Source: Limnanthes douglasii subsp. nivea
Taxonomy: Eukaryota; Streptophyta; Magnoliopsida; Brassicales; Limnanthaceae
Assembly (NCBI GenBank): GCA_036936605.1
Contig: JAUPFV010000002.1
Location: forward strand, 123,302,376-123,366,375
Direction of reading: 5' to 3'
Length of the DNA stretch: 64,000 nucleotides
Shown here one piece after another: positions 1 through 11,393 of the stretch (positions within the stretch are counted from its first letter, which is position 1; each line of letters starts with the position of its first letter). The notes under the pieces are model-generated. The model saw only the letters and a program-made list of their open reading frames with translations, ran no database searches and had not been told where the DNA came from. A program made the position numbers and the translations under genes.

Positions 1-2330
1 AATATATTTTCCGAAATACCCATATCGACTAAGATCTTACGTATATCATTTTCCGCAATAGACGGCCCTATTACAACAACATCTTCATGTGGGCCTGTAA
101 TATCTCTTAAATCATCTTCATCAAAGATAATGAATAGAGTAGGGTTTTAGTAAAGATGTTTGGGCCTTTTGCCCTCTAACTGAGTTATCAAACTGTTAAC
201 GTGTCTTATCCTTGAACAACTTGAAGGTGTTGTTGTAGTATCTCCCTTAAAAATATTTAATGATTCGAAAAATTTGTGCAGATCGGAAACCGTTGCAGCC
301 TTATGTGTTAGCACCCCAACTTGATTCTGATCTAGATCAGGATCGATATATTCAGAGTTTACGTCAAATATCTTTCCACAATCATCATGGCGTCTTCTTG
401 TGTGGATGCTCCCATACTTTGCTCTGGACCGTTTGGGGAGGTTGTTCGGGTGCATTGTTGTTAGGTTGAGAGTTGGTATTATCTTTTCTACTTCATCTTT
501 CCTTTTTAACAAAGGCACCCAATTTTCCTTTCTCAATGAGTTTATGTACTTCTTGCTTTAAAGTTATACATTCATGTGTATCATGACCCACATCATTGTG
601 GTATTTGCAGTAACAAGTACTCCGATTTTCTCTAAGAGACTGAATTGGAGTTGGTTTTTTAAAATGCCCAACATTCCTAGTTTTATCATATATCGTAGCC
701 AGACTTTCACCGAGTTTGACAAATCATTCAGCCCGAACCCATTGGCCCCTCTTAGGTCTAGCTTGTTGGTTCTGGTTTTGGTTAGATTGATTTTGTCTGG
801 TCCAATATGTATCATGACCCACATCATTGTGGTATTTGCAAAAATGAGTACTCTGATTTTCTCTAAGAGACTGAATTGGAGTTGGTTTTCTAAAATGCAC
901 AACATTTCTAGTTTTATTATATATCATAGCCACACTTTCACCCAATTCGACAAATCATTCAGCCTGAACCCATTGGCCCCTCTTGGGTATAGCTTGTTGG
1001 TTCTGGTTTTGGTTAGATTGATTTTGTCTGGTCCAATGCGATCCATGTCCAGACTATTTTGGCCTATAATTAACAGTAGCTTAAGATTATGTAGTAAATT
1101 AAGCAATTGATGATCTAGCAGCGGACCTGTTCTGACGAGGTACTCTGGAATTCTTAGTTTCTTCAACCGTAATCTGTTTTCCAACTTGATTTAACAGCCC
1201 TCCCCAAGTCATTGCCTTCTTCCGAGTTATTGCATCAGCTAACATGCTCGAATTTAATCCTTGTCTTAAAGAGACAATAGCCACCTGTTCAAAACAATCA
1301 GCTAACTCATTATTCGTATTCACAAATCGATTGATATACTCTTTTAACGACTCGTTCGACTCCTGGACATAATGGATAATAGTATCATCATTCCCTTTGA
1401 GCTCCTTACTTTCCATAAATTTTCTTTTAAACGTCACCCAGAACATATCAAAAAATTTAATGGATATCTGTGAGAGACCGTTATACTACTTTAGGGTACT
1501 TCCTTTAAAGGTTTGTGAGAAATTCATCATAAATTTTGTAAAGTACTCGAGATAGTTTTCCGGACCTTTACTTCCATCATACTTCTCCATCTTGAAACTG
1601 TCAAATCATTTGGGAAGATGTCCAGAGAGTATGTTTTAGGACAATAGGGATTGCCTCCAATCGTGACTTCGTCTAAATATTGTATCTTCATCAGGAGTAG
1701 CAAAAATACATGGTTCAGATTGAATATCAAATTGATCATTCAATAGATGATCAATGCTATAATCTGCCAAATCCTTTATTTTTCCTTGACTTTTATTCTT
1801 TTTTATTTTACCTCTTCTGTCCATTTTTTGTATGTTTTGTAGTTAGCTTCAATTTCTTATTTTGACGACCGTCATCAATACTAGATGAAATAGACACATC
1901 AGAGTCAGAATTAGTGGATGTACCATCAGAAGAATCCGATGCACTCATAACTTGTTTAGCCCGATGCGTCTTTTTAGATTTAATATGAGCCTTTGGGGAC
2001 TGATCATTGTCACCATGCTCATGTACAGACACACCACATTCATCAGATGTTTCTTTCAATGCTTTTCTAGCTCGCTTTTGGGCCCTTAGAGCTTCAATTT
2101 CAGCCCTTAGCTAATCACATTCATCCTACATGAGCTGTCTTTCATTTGTGTTGTGATTGACATGAGAAACAATAATGTGCTCATTATTGTCTCTTACACC
2201 TTCAGCTTCAAGAGGTAGAACATCCTGTATGTTAAGATTCATACTTTGGTGATGTCTGAACTATGATTTGTACTTGCTGGTTTCGAATAAAACTATTCAG
2301 GAACCTTATACTCCTATTATGGTCGCCAAT
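1..2330 (-). pseudogene. Tat-type Gypsy gag-protease fragment (copy 1), decayed
   Basis: Minus-strand remains of a Ty3/Gypsy gag and the start of the protease. The segment 147-536 contains SEYIDPD, FFESLNIF and GGD-like motifs that recur in the same order in the gag-protease regions at 48,619-49,194 (plus) and 58,463-59,872 (minus), so all three belong to one family. At the left edge the translated strand reads ILVDMGISENI, a mutated form of the protease motif VDTGSSANI seen in copy 3. Gag pieces are also visible at 1,099-1,446 and 1,527-2,059 (acidic/Ser-rich start). Stops and frameshifts break every domain, so it cannot be functional. The rest of pol lies beyond the window. The primer-binding region ATTGGCGACC (minus, about 2,321-2,330) marks the 5' end of the internal part. 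Confidence 0.85.
577..1038. repeat. 231-bp tandem duplication inside gag of copy 1
   Basis: The block beginning TATCATGACCCACATCATTG occurs at about 579 and again 231 bp downstream. The two units match along their length with scattered substitutions (for example AGTAACAAGTACTCC against AAAATGAGTACTCTG). Copies 2 and 3 of the family have this gag region once, so the duplication arose within copy 1. Confidence 0.85.
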
Positions 2331-2331
2331 G

Positions 2332-2701
2332 TGGTGTAGATGATTTATAGTCAAAGGGTATTTTAAGTAGTTTATCAACTGCATATTAAATTTTTGAGTA
2401 GAAATAGAGAGATAAGAGAGGTGTGTGCTAGTATTTAATATTTCTAGAAAAAGTTCAACCTATTTAATGTGGTTAGTTGGGGTATCTATACTTTTGTTTT
2501 ATGACCCATGGACTGTTCGGGTCGGATCTTGGATTCAAGTCAGCCTCAAAGACTCTAAATCCCAAGACCAAAAATGGTTTAGTACACAGCTGAGTCATAA
2601 TCCACTTGAGTTCACTGTTCATTCGTCGAACTTTGTTGATCTGTTTGAATTGCCCCTTTGGATAGTTGTAATGGCAGTTCCAATCATATCTGCACCTATC
2701 A
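2332..2701 (-). mobile_element. 5' LTR of Gypsy copy 1
   Basis: The LTR adjoins the primer site. In minus orientation it runs from TGATAGGTGC to CTACACCA, with spacer then TGGCGACC, the same layout as at 47,113 and 60,757. A TATA-like/transcribed portion ending in CACACACCTCTCTTATCTC resembles the U5 parts of the other two LTRs. The inner end is firm; the outer end at about 2,701 is inferred from the TG start and from the length of the related LTRs (380-411 bp). Confidence 0.6.
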
Positions 2702-4815
2702 ATATTCAATTTTTTATTTTTTGGCAAACAAATTTAAGATTTTCCATCTTTGTGACCAAAATCTCACATACCTCACTGCATTTCTTACTCGATCAATCGA
2801 GTCATGCATCTTTTTAGCTCCATTGCAAAAAAAGATTTAAATGTGGACACGATATCTCATATGGAAGTATTCTTGTTCCAAAATAGTATATCCCCTATAC
2901 TAAGTCTTTGTTTTATAAAATCAATGGCCTTGTTATTTAAACTTGCATATCAATAGTGAGAGTAAGATTTCGTTAATCCTTCATTTAAGCAAACATATCT
3001 CAACAACATATTCAAAATCTTCATATTTTCGACTTTTAATTATCCAAAGTTAAAAATTATTTTACATAGTTTCCAATCAACATCTATGAAGTGAGTAGTG
3101 AGAAATATGAAATTTAAACTTTTTGTAGTTTCCTAACGTAGTTATTTTAACTTTTTTCTTTATTTTGAAAAAACATTGAAATAATATTTTGTAAAGTAAG
3201 ACGATGTGATATTTTGTTCCATTTTAGTAGAGCAATAAGAATAAAAGTTTCTAAATTTGTCACAATCTACCAATTTAAATGCTAGTTCATTTAGTATCAA
3301 CATTTTGGCTGAAGTTTCTTCAAGCTTCTACACTAAAACGAATAACTACAATTTCCACACAATTATCTCATTCTCACTTTGAACCCTTAAATATTTTGAT
3401 TTTTTTCAAGATTTCTATATGGGTATTTTTACATTCGGTTTTTAAATAATATCCTAAAATGGGTGTTTCATTTTTTTACCAGAATTGTAAACCTTTTTAC
3501 AATAGTTACATGCAAAAGTGCAATTATCACCATTTTTAGAATCCTTGTCCTAAATTTCGATAAAAATGAGCTCATGCGTATAACTTTCCATACTTTGATC
3601 ATTAATAACGACATCGGCTCTAGATTCTCTCATTTATTAGTCTTTGTTATATGGTATCCAACAATTACTTTGTACATTTTACTTTTCATCAACTTGATTG
3701 ATATTTTCAACCTCAAGATTTGATTATCTTTTAATTTCATTTTCAACAGGCATCTACAACAATTATATAAAAAAATAAAGATCCGTTTTAACTAAAAAAT
3801 ATCGAAAGAATAAATTATAACAACTAACTATCAGTACTAAAACATCATTTTTAAACACTTAAACATAATAATATACTAAACTTTTTCATTCTGTTATAAA
3901 AAACATACAAAAGATCTATATAATATTATATCTCGGTTTTAAGTTACGAACGACATAATAGCATACATAATATATAATTTATACCATAGTAACAATGCTA
4001 TACATATGTAACATCAAATTTATAAGAACAAATACAAATAAAATTATGTATATAGTACAATAAATTATTTCTAAATACACACCTAAAAATATAAAACATG
4101 GATTCATCAATATAAGCTAACCAAAAATATTAACAAACATTTTGTTTTTTATTTTTGTTAAATAGCATGCACATATACCCTCAATAAATTAAAACTAACC
4201 AATCAAGAAGTAATCAAGAAGTACAATAACTCATATAGCAAGTTTTAGCTTTATGTTGCATATTGGCTAACTATCTCTTTTGTTGGATTTGTGGTTTAAG
4301 TTCGACATATTTATGTGTATACTGAAACATCTATAAATCTCCATCTAATTTGCGTGTAAAAATATATTAGTGATTCAATTTTTTGTTTGTTCATAAATCC
4401 TAAAATAATTGTATGTTTTATGTAAAATATTAAAGAAAACTAAAATCTAAAAAACTATCATGTGCAAAAATATTAGGACCGTAGATGTTTAAACAAATAA
4501 TAATATCTAACCATTAATATCAAAATAACTATGGTTTGGTTTGTGCAGTTTGGTTCGATTTAAGAGGTTTATACGTATTTTTTCTCTTTTGGTGGTAATA
4601 TAATTTCATATTAAAACCAAATATTTACCTAACTATTAATAATAATTGTCCAAATGTCTTTCAAATAAAGATAAAATAAAATTTTCAAATATCTAAACAA
4701 CATACAAACGTTCAATATTCAAAATCAAATTTTTTTAAAAAAATTATTCCATTAAAATGAAAATATGCTTCTAATGCTTACACATTAATATTTTTGATCA
4801 ACTGATGCAGTTTTA

Positions 4816-4925
4816 TTGGTGATGTAGCTCAAAATGAGTAAATTCTTGGTGATGCAACTCATAATGGGTGATGTCTTGGTGATACAACTTATGATGAGTA
4901 AATTAGTAGTGATACAACACAATTT
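4816..4925. repeat. 30-bp tandem repeat, about 3.7 copies
   Basis: Units start at about 4,816, 4,846, 4,876 and 4,906, each beginning TTGGTGAT(G/A) followed by (C/A)AACT(C/T)ATAATG-like sequence. The last unit is partial and begins GTAGTGAT. Confidence 0.75.
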
Positions 4926-5311
4926 ATATCTTGGTAATTTATATGGACTAATTAAGTTTGTACGATGATTCTTTGTGTCGTTGACTCTTCAAATTCTAAT
5001 ATATTCATGTGCAACTTATTTTTATTTAGTTTTATATATTTATATATTTATGTATTTTTTATATAATATATTTTTAATCCAATTATTTTTGGTACGACTC
5101 TCAATTTTCATAAATAATAAATCATAATCAATCGGTCTAATTCAATTTTTTTCATTTGCAACCATAACCTTCCAAAACATTTGGATGGCCAAAATTTTGA
5201 TTTAGTTTGGAGATTTGATAGTCCAATCAATATGGAATAATTTACCGTCCTAACAAATGACTATGCATAATCGCATATGGTACTTAAAAAACCATCAAAA
5301 TTATGATATAG

Positions 5312-5313
<2 letters not shown>

Positions 5314-5382
<69 letters not shown>
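5314..5382. repeat. (TA)n microsatellite with short (CA) tail
   Basis: About 60 bp of alternating A and T, then CACACAC. It can extrude as a cruciform and is likely to vary in length. Confidence 0.95.
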
Positions 5383-5384
<2 letters not shown>

Positions 5385-8014
5385 GATCTTAATTTTTAAT
5401 TCTTGATATAAAAAAATTAAAGTAGAAGATCTTATATAATTTTTAAAAGCTCACAAAATTTGTATCATGAAAACCACGAATATAATTTAGAGATGTACAG
5501 TTCAATAAATGACTGAGGTACACTGAGGTAGTTTTGGTCACGCTAGGTTTTTTTTTAAATTTGACATTAAAAAAAACACTAATGAAAGATAGATCATAAA
5601 TATATTGAAAATAAACTAGTGTTACAAATCATAAATGTTAATAGAACTAAAAAAATATTATTTATTGCCTCAACTAGTGACAATAGACTATAGTATAAAA
5701 AACAGTTGTCATCCGCTTTAGTTTTAGCTAAGTACAAATTTTCTATGAGATCTTTCAATTAGGATTTGTTATCTTGTGCTGATTGTTTGAGGGTATTTTG
5801 TTCCAATTTTTTTTATTTTTTGATTTTGTCTTTGTTTAGATGAACAGTATTCCAAGGATTATAAATATGGGTTTGCGTAAAAAAAAATCTTCTAGTTAAC
5901 AACAACTAATCCAAACACATTGATATTAGATTATGAAATTATTTTGGTGGTTATCTATGGTCCAAGCATACTCTTAAAGACAAAAGAGGAAGATGGTTTA
6001 CTAGTTATGCCAATGTAGTCTCATGAAGTTTAATTTATTTTGATAATTTCTTTGTTAGCTCATCCGAAACTTATATATATATAATTTGTTTTAAACTTTA
6101 TCCCCAAAAACGGACATTAATCTTGGTTTTTTTCCAGCTTGAGTTTCAACCTACGAAAAATACCATAAACAACTACTAACATAACTGAACTTCAAGTAGT
6201 CGAACAAAAATAGAAGAGTAAAGTTGAAAGACATGTTAGCTCATTAACCTATTACTCGGTACAAACAAAAAAAACACATCAAAATAAAATTCATAACTTT
6301 TTATTACTAAAACAATTCTATAAAATCTGTTATCAAATATATAAAAACAACAATGAGTTTCATATAAGCTCAATAAGCACTATGTTGTTCAGTGTTTGTT
6401 TCAAAATTCGAAGATGATTTATTAAATCAAGTAAGTAAATTTAAGAATTAGAGTTTTTAATATTTTGAACAAGAAGTTGGTTCTTTAATAAAATAAAATA
6501 GTACATACAACACATACTGGAAGATAAACATATTGATTAACCAGAATCTCAATGAAGGCTCATTGAGTTATTCGGCCTAATAGCTTATAATTAATTATCA
6601 ATTCATAGTTTTTGTAACTATATCTTTTAGCAATTAAGCTTATCATAACAAAATTTCATTTCAAATATAATATATAAATAATGTGTTCTTATTTATGGGG
6701 ACAAATATTATTTTCAAAAAACCTCTTTACTCGTAATACTATATGAACATAAATCTTTAGATTTATACTAAAAAATACCTGGTCCATATTTGCCTCATAA
6801 GTTAGTGCCCAACGTGGGAACGGTCGGTTCCCCATAAAATATGACCATTCTAACAACATAAAACAGCAAAGTCACGTATTTTCCAGCAATATTACATATA
6901 AAACTCCAAACCCACATCATCGACCCTAACCAGCAGACCCGATGACCAACCCCCGCACAACATGATCAACAAACTCGATCGGCATACCACGCATAAAAGA
7001 ACCAGATATAACTGCTACATGAACAGTTCAAGCAGTTGCAACATTCACACTTGGTTAAAGTCATTAGCTAGTAGGATATGGTGACTAAGTTGGAACAACA
7101 ATCGTTACCATCTCTGTTCTAGCGTTCTGAATTTGAGGCCAAATAGAGCTTGATTTAGAAGATGAGGAATCGTTTTTGGACTTTTATCCTCCATGTATCC
7201 TCACTCAATAGTAATGTTATACCTTTTCTCCCCCCAGGGCTTGGACACCTCATGGCCGCATTTGAGACCTTGTCATAGGTTTGAAATCGGATACACCCGA
7301 CATGAGACGCAAACGTCATTGTAAGCGGTACCGGATCATAATGTGTAATTGTTCTACTTCTAAATATTGCGGTCAGGCTTCCCGTTTAGAGGACAAATGT
7401 AAAGACAACATACCTCGATTAGCGAAAATCCTCTAACTGCGATTAATTCAGCTAGACGACCCCAAACACCTCTTTCAAATGTCCAAAGTTTCTTCCAAAA
7501 TGACCAGAACGTCATACATAGTCTAATTTAATTATGAAACCTTGTATAATTTTACTTTTAAAATATTGTCTAATTTAATTGCAAAATATGATATATTTGA
7601 GATGTGAAAATCGTTAGGTCTAATTCAATGGTAAAAATTGCTAGGTCTAAAACTTATTTTTTTTTACACCAATCAACATTAATATACCTTAAAACATATC
7701 TAAAATACGCTCAAATTTTATATTTTTTATAATTAAAAAGAATAAAAATATATTATGTTTAAGAGAGAGAAATTGAAGAAATTTGATAAAGTAACGTATA
7801 AATGAGTACCGGGGTGGATTTTTTAATTGAAAAAATTTAAATTAAGAAAATGATTTGTTTAGATTGATTCTAGAAAATTTTGGGTTGTATGATGTTTTTT
7901 ATTTGTAATTATGTTTAGGAATTAGTGGCATTAACTCTAATCTAAAATACATCGTTTTTGGGGGGTTTCACTTAATGTCATTTTTATAAATATTGAAAAA
8001 TATATTTATAATTA

Positions 8015-8890
8015 TGTTACGGAACCTCCTCCTACACTAGCACTCATGTCTCAAAACAATCAATAACACTCAAGTCCAACAACAGCCGAAGTTCGGACAT
8101 CGTTAGCCGAAGCTCAACCGCTCTAGATAAAACATGTTTGGTGATAATATTGAATCTACAACAAGAAATTGATAAGCCACACAATTTCGGCTCATAATCA
8201 AAGCCTATATATTCACACAAAACAAAACAAATCAAGAGAATAACAAGAATGTAAACTCAAGCATACACACAAGATAGACTTAACATGATTCGAATTGTGA
8301 AAAAATCTTACATCCATGTGCAACATCACAAACTTTATGTATATGCGGTTATAAGAGATTTTATCAAATAATAAACACTCAATCACTCTTATTTTTTACA
8401 AAGTAAACAAAGAAAATATATATATCAAAATTTCTCCAAGTATATCTCTTATACCTCACTATGGCAAGACTATCGTTGACATCTGAAACGATCAAGGCCT
8501 GCAGCACCTTCTTGTATTATTTTCCCATGCAACATACTTAGATCAATGATTCTATGATAAAAGGATGAGATTCAATATCAATTCAAGCCTTTACTTACTC
8601 AAATTCCTCTAAACGCTTCTAGGTATCTTCAGAAGTCCTTTTACAATCATACACTACACATTCGGTCCCGTAAATGATCAGTATATCATTCAACTTTGGC
8701 AGTGGCGCACTTCTTGACTTTGAAAAAGTTTTCCTTAGGTTTCAGTATATGTCTTTGTACCTAAGTCTCACCCTCATCTCATGTTTAAGATATTCAAACA
8801 GTTTTTCCCTCTACATGTCTATGGTTGTCCATCTTTGGTCATATGTAGTCTTCGATAATACTTCTGTTCTCAAATTACTTACAATCTACA
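8015..8890 (-). repeat. 3' LTR of Copia A
   Basis: In plus orientation the LTR reads TGTTACGGAACCTCC at the low end and CAATCTACA at the high end. It aligns with 13,976-14,972 through shared words such as CGTTAG(C/T)CGAAG, AAACACTCAATCACTC and the stretch around the polyadenylation region. Directly above it, in minus orientation, is GGTGGAGAAATTTAGG, a plausible polypurine tract (8,891-8,906). Confidence 0.75.
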
Positions 8891-8906
8891 CCTAAATTTC
8901 TCCACC

Positions 8907-10596
8907 TAGGCTTATAGTAACTCCAACATCCTTTACACTCGATGTTCTAATCTATATATACCAGCTCACATGTATCATAAACTTGCACAAGTCTCATGCA
9001 GTTTGTGAACTTTGAAACCGATAATACCTTGGTTAGAGCATCCGAAGGATTTTCCTTGTTAGAAATCTTAACTATTTTCACTTGTTCTCTCTTTATCACG
9101 TATTGGATGAAATGTAACTTGATTTCAGTCATTGAACTTCATATTATTCATTAAATAAAAGGAACTAGTATTATTACATAACATACTCACATCTTGCTCT
9201 ATATACCAGTAATCTAACTCAAAAATATATTCGACCTAATAACTTTCTTTATGGATTCGGTAGCAACAATATATTGGCTTCCGTAGATGTCATGGGAACA
9301 AAATTTTGTACATAAAACTTACAACTAACCACTCTTAGAAACACAATAAACAAATAACCAAAATTAGACTTTCTTGTGTAAAGGCGCCTACAAAATCAGA
9401 GTCAGCGTACCCTCTCAGCATTATATCACATGTATCATTCTTATTATAACATGACCCACCTTCAGCTGAACCTTTAAAGTATCGAATGAGCCACTTGAGT
9501 GCATGACAATGCGGCTTTCCCATATTTGACATGAATCTTCTCAAAATACTAATAGAGTAGGCAATGTTAGGTCTCGTGAAAAATTATAGTATACATAATA
9601 CTACCAATAACATTGGCATATGACATCTCTTCTACATAATTCTTATATGTTTCTTCGGTTGTTGTTTGAGTGGTACTATGTTTGAAATGGGCACCAATAG
9701 AAGTTTCAACTTGTTTGGCTTTGGACATACAAAACTTTCGAAAGACCTTATGTAAGATCAGCATAGATACCCCTTTGGTCGGTTTCTTTTGATCTCAATA
9801 CCATGTATTCTCCTAGCCATTTGAATGCATGCCAATTCGGTTAATCCGAATTTGATATGAATATGCTCAAAACACTAATTGAGTAGGAAAGATCAGGAGT
9901 CGTGCAAATCATATCACACATAATGCTACTAATAACATTGGCATATGCAATCTCTTTCATATACTTGTCATATGCCGTTTTGAATGGTTCGTGAATGGTA
10001 TTAAGTTTGAAATATGCATCAACATAAGTTTCAACCTCTTGGATTTGGACATACAGAACTTTCGAAGGACCTTATGTAGGTACTCTTGTTGAGATAAAAA
10101 TTAGTTACCCTTCGGTGGGTTCCTCTTGATCTCAATACCAAGTATATTTCTAGCCTCTCTCATATCCTTCATTTCAAACTTTCCCTTCAGCTGAATCTTC
10201 ATCATTTCAATCTTCTTGTTGTCTTTTCCAGCTATTATGATATCATCCACATACCATAGCAATATAATTTATCTATTCATATGTGTTTCTTCATTCCAAT
10301 GGAACAATTTTCATAGCAGCTTAAAAGAATAAAATCTTTTATTTACTATATTAGCGATTGTTTCAGCTCGTATAAAGGTCTCTTTAATAAACACATATCT
10401 TCTTATTTTCCTTCTTCAAATCCTTTCGGCTAACGCATGTAAATTTTATCTTCAAATTCACCATGTAGGAATGAAATGGTACCATTCGTGTAGAGCCCTT
10501 ATTGAAGTTTGTTTCACAAATGATAATAATATTTAATTAAAAATCAACACCCTCTTTTTGCGTGAAGTACTTAACCACTAACCTAGCCTTGTAACT
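8907..10596 (-). pseudogene. Copia A reverse transcriptase/RNase H remnant
   Basis: Recognisable pieces in minus reading order are FLHGEFEDKI (RT, about 10,450), a GSIMYTI/KQVETSIG segment at 9,567-9,764 (end of RT), YADSDFVGAF at 9,335-9,544 (RNase H) and VKISNKENPSDALTKVL at 8,947-9,132 (end of RNase H). They match the canonical Copia order but are spread over different frames with stops between them. Confidence 0.8.
9480..10140. repeat. ~326-bp tandem duplication within Copia A pol
   Basis: The segment from GCCACTTGAGTGCATGACAA (about 9,488) recurs from GCCATTTGAATGCATGCCAA (about 9,814). The similarity runs through AACATTGGCATATG, TTTCAAC and GGACATACA(A/G)AACTTTCGAA to the words GATCTCAATACCA at the ends of both units. 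The copies differ at many positions, so the duplication is old. Confidence 0.8.
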
Positions 10597-10834
10597 TGTT
10601 AGGGTGACGACCAAAGTCCCACATCCCACATCGGTTAAACATGGGAAGGATCAGTGGTATATAAGTAAGAACATACCTCAACTAGTATGAGGTCTTCTGG
10701 GAGTGGACCAAATGCAAAGCCGTGAGGACCTTCGGGCGCCAAAGCGGACAATATCATACTAGTGTGAAGATCGGTTGTTATCTTACTTATATACGGAGGC
10801 AGAATATGCGGACCGGATCCCCATATTCCCAACA
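10597..10834 (+). repeat. 5' LTR of TRIM
   Basis: 238 bp. Near-identical to 11,151-11,388, for example GGGTGACGACCAAAGTCCCA against GGGTGGCGACCAAAGTCCCA. Short open frames across it (MLGIWGSGPH...) are translations of the LTR, not genes. Confidence 0.95.
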
Positions 10835-10836
10835 CG

Positions 10837-10849
10837 TGGTATCAGAGCC
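10837..10849 (+). promoter_or_regulatory. TRIM primer-binding site
   Basis: TGGTATCAGAGCC, complementary to the 3' end of initiator tRNA-Met, two bases after the LTR. Confidence 0.92.
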
Positions 10850-11138
10850 AGACCCAGACGGAACGCGATGATGGTAATATTCTCGGACGTCGAACATGAT
10901 GAACTAGTAGTCATGCTCAAGGTGAATGATCTACTCTATACATCCCAGTTCGAGCGTCCATGACTCATCAAGCGGTGGTACTTGATTGGAGTGGATAGTA
11001 GAGCTAAGGAACAGGCGCAGGATGGTCGAGTGAGTAGATAGATCCGCTGTAAAAAGCTCTATTTCTCAGGTGTAGCAACTTCTCATTAGAGTGAGCGGAT
11101 GAAAGTCAATTGAGAGGAGGATAAGTGGTACTTTGTTC

Positions 11139-11150
11139 GAGAGGAGGATT
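11139..11150 (+). promoter_or_regulatory. TRIM polypurine tract
   Basis: GAGAGGAGGAT(T) directly in front of the right LTR, the position where plus-strand priming occurs. Confidence 0.8.
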
Positions 11151-11388
11151 TGTTAGGGTGGCGACCAAAGTCCCATATCCCACATCGGTTAAACATGGGA
11201 AGGATCAGTGGTATATAAGTAAGAACATACCTCAACTAGTATGAGGCTTTTTGGGAGTGGACCAAATCCAAAGCCGTGAGGACCTTCAGGCGCCAAAGCA
11301 GACAGTATTATACTAGTGTGGAGATCGGTTGTGTCCGTACTTATATACGGAGGCGGAATATGTGGACCGGACCCCCATATTCCCAACA
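11151..11388 (+). repeat. 3' LTR of TRIM
   Basis: 238 bp, the same length as the left LTR, ending CCCAACA and followed by the target duplication TAACT. Confidence 0.95.
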
Positions 11389-11393
11389 TAACT

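Larger units (their letters stand above)
2702..8014. other. AT-rich intergenic stretch, no gene recognised
   Basis: This stretch has short open frames only, none with a recognisable domain, and many poly-A/T runs. A more GC-rich part (about 6,790-7,500) may be an old retroelement remnant, but no conserved motif could be read in either strand. Two simple repeats inside it are listed separately. Confidence 0.6.
10597..11388 (+). mobile_element. TRIM (terminal-repeat retrotransposon in miniature), complete
   Basis: Two 238-bp LTRs (10,597-10,834 and 11,151-11,388), both TGTTAGGG...CCCAACA, enclose only 316 bp. The perfect 5-bp target duplication TAACT lies at 10,592-10,596 and 11,389-11,393. 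The primer site TGGTATCAGAGCC (initiator tRNA-Met type) lies 2 bp after the left LTR, and a purine tract abuts the right LTR. The element has no coding capacity, so mobilisation must depend on proteins of another element. Confidence 0.95.

Noticed and set aside
6790..7500. GC-richer block containing CCCAACGTGGGAACGG, considered as a retroelement primer site with gag
   Set aside because: No LTR end next to it and no gag motif in any frame could be read.
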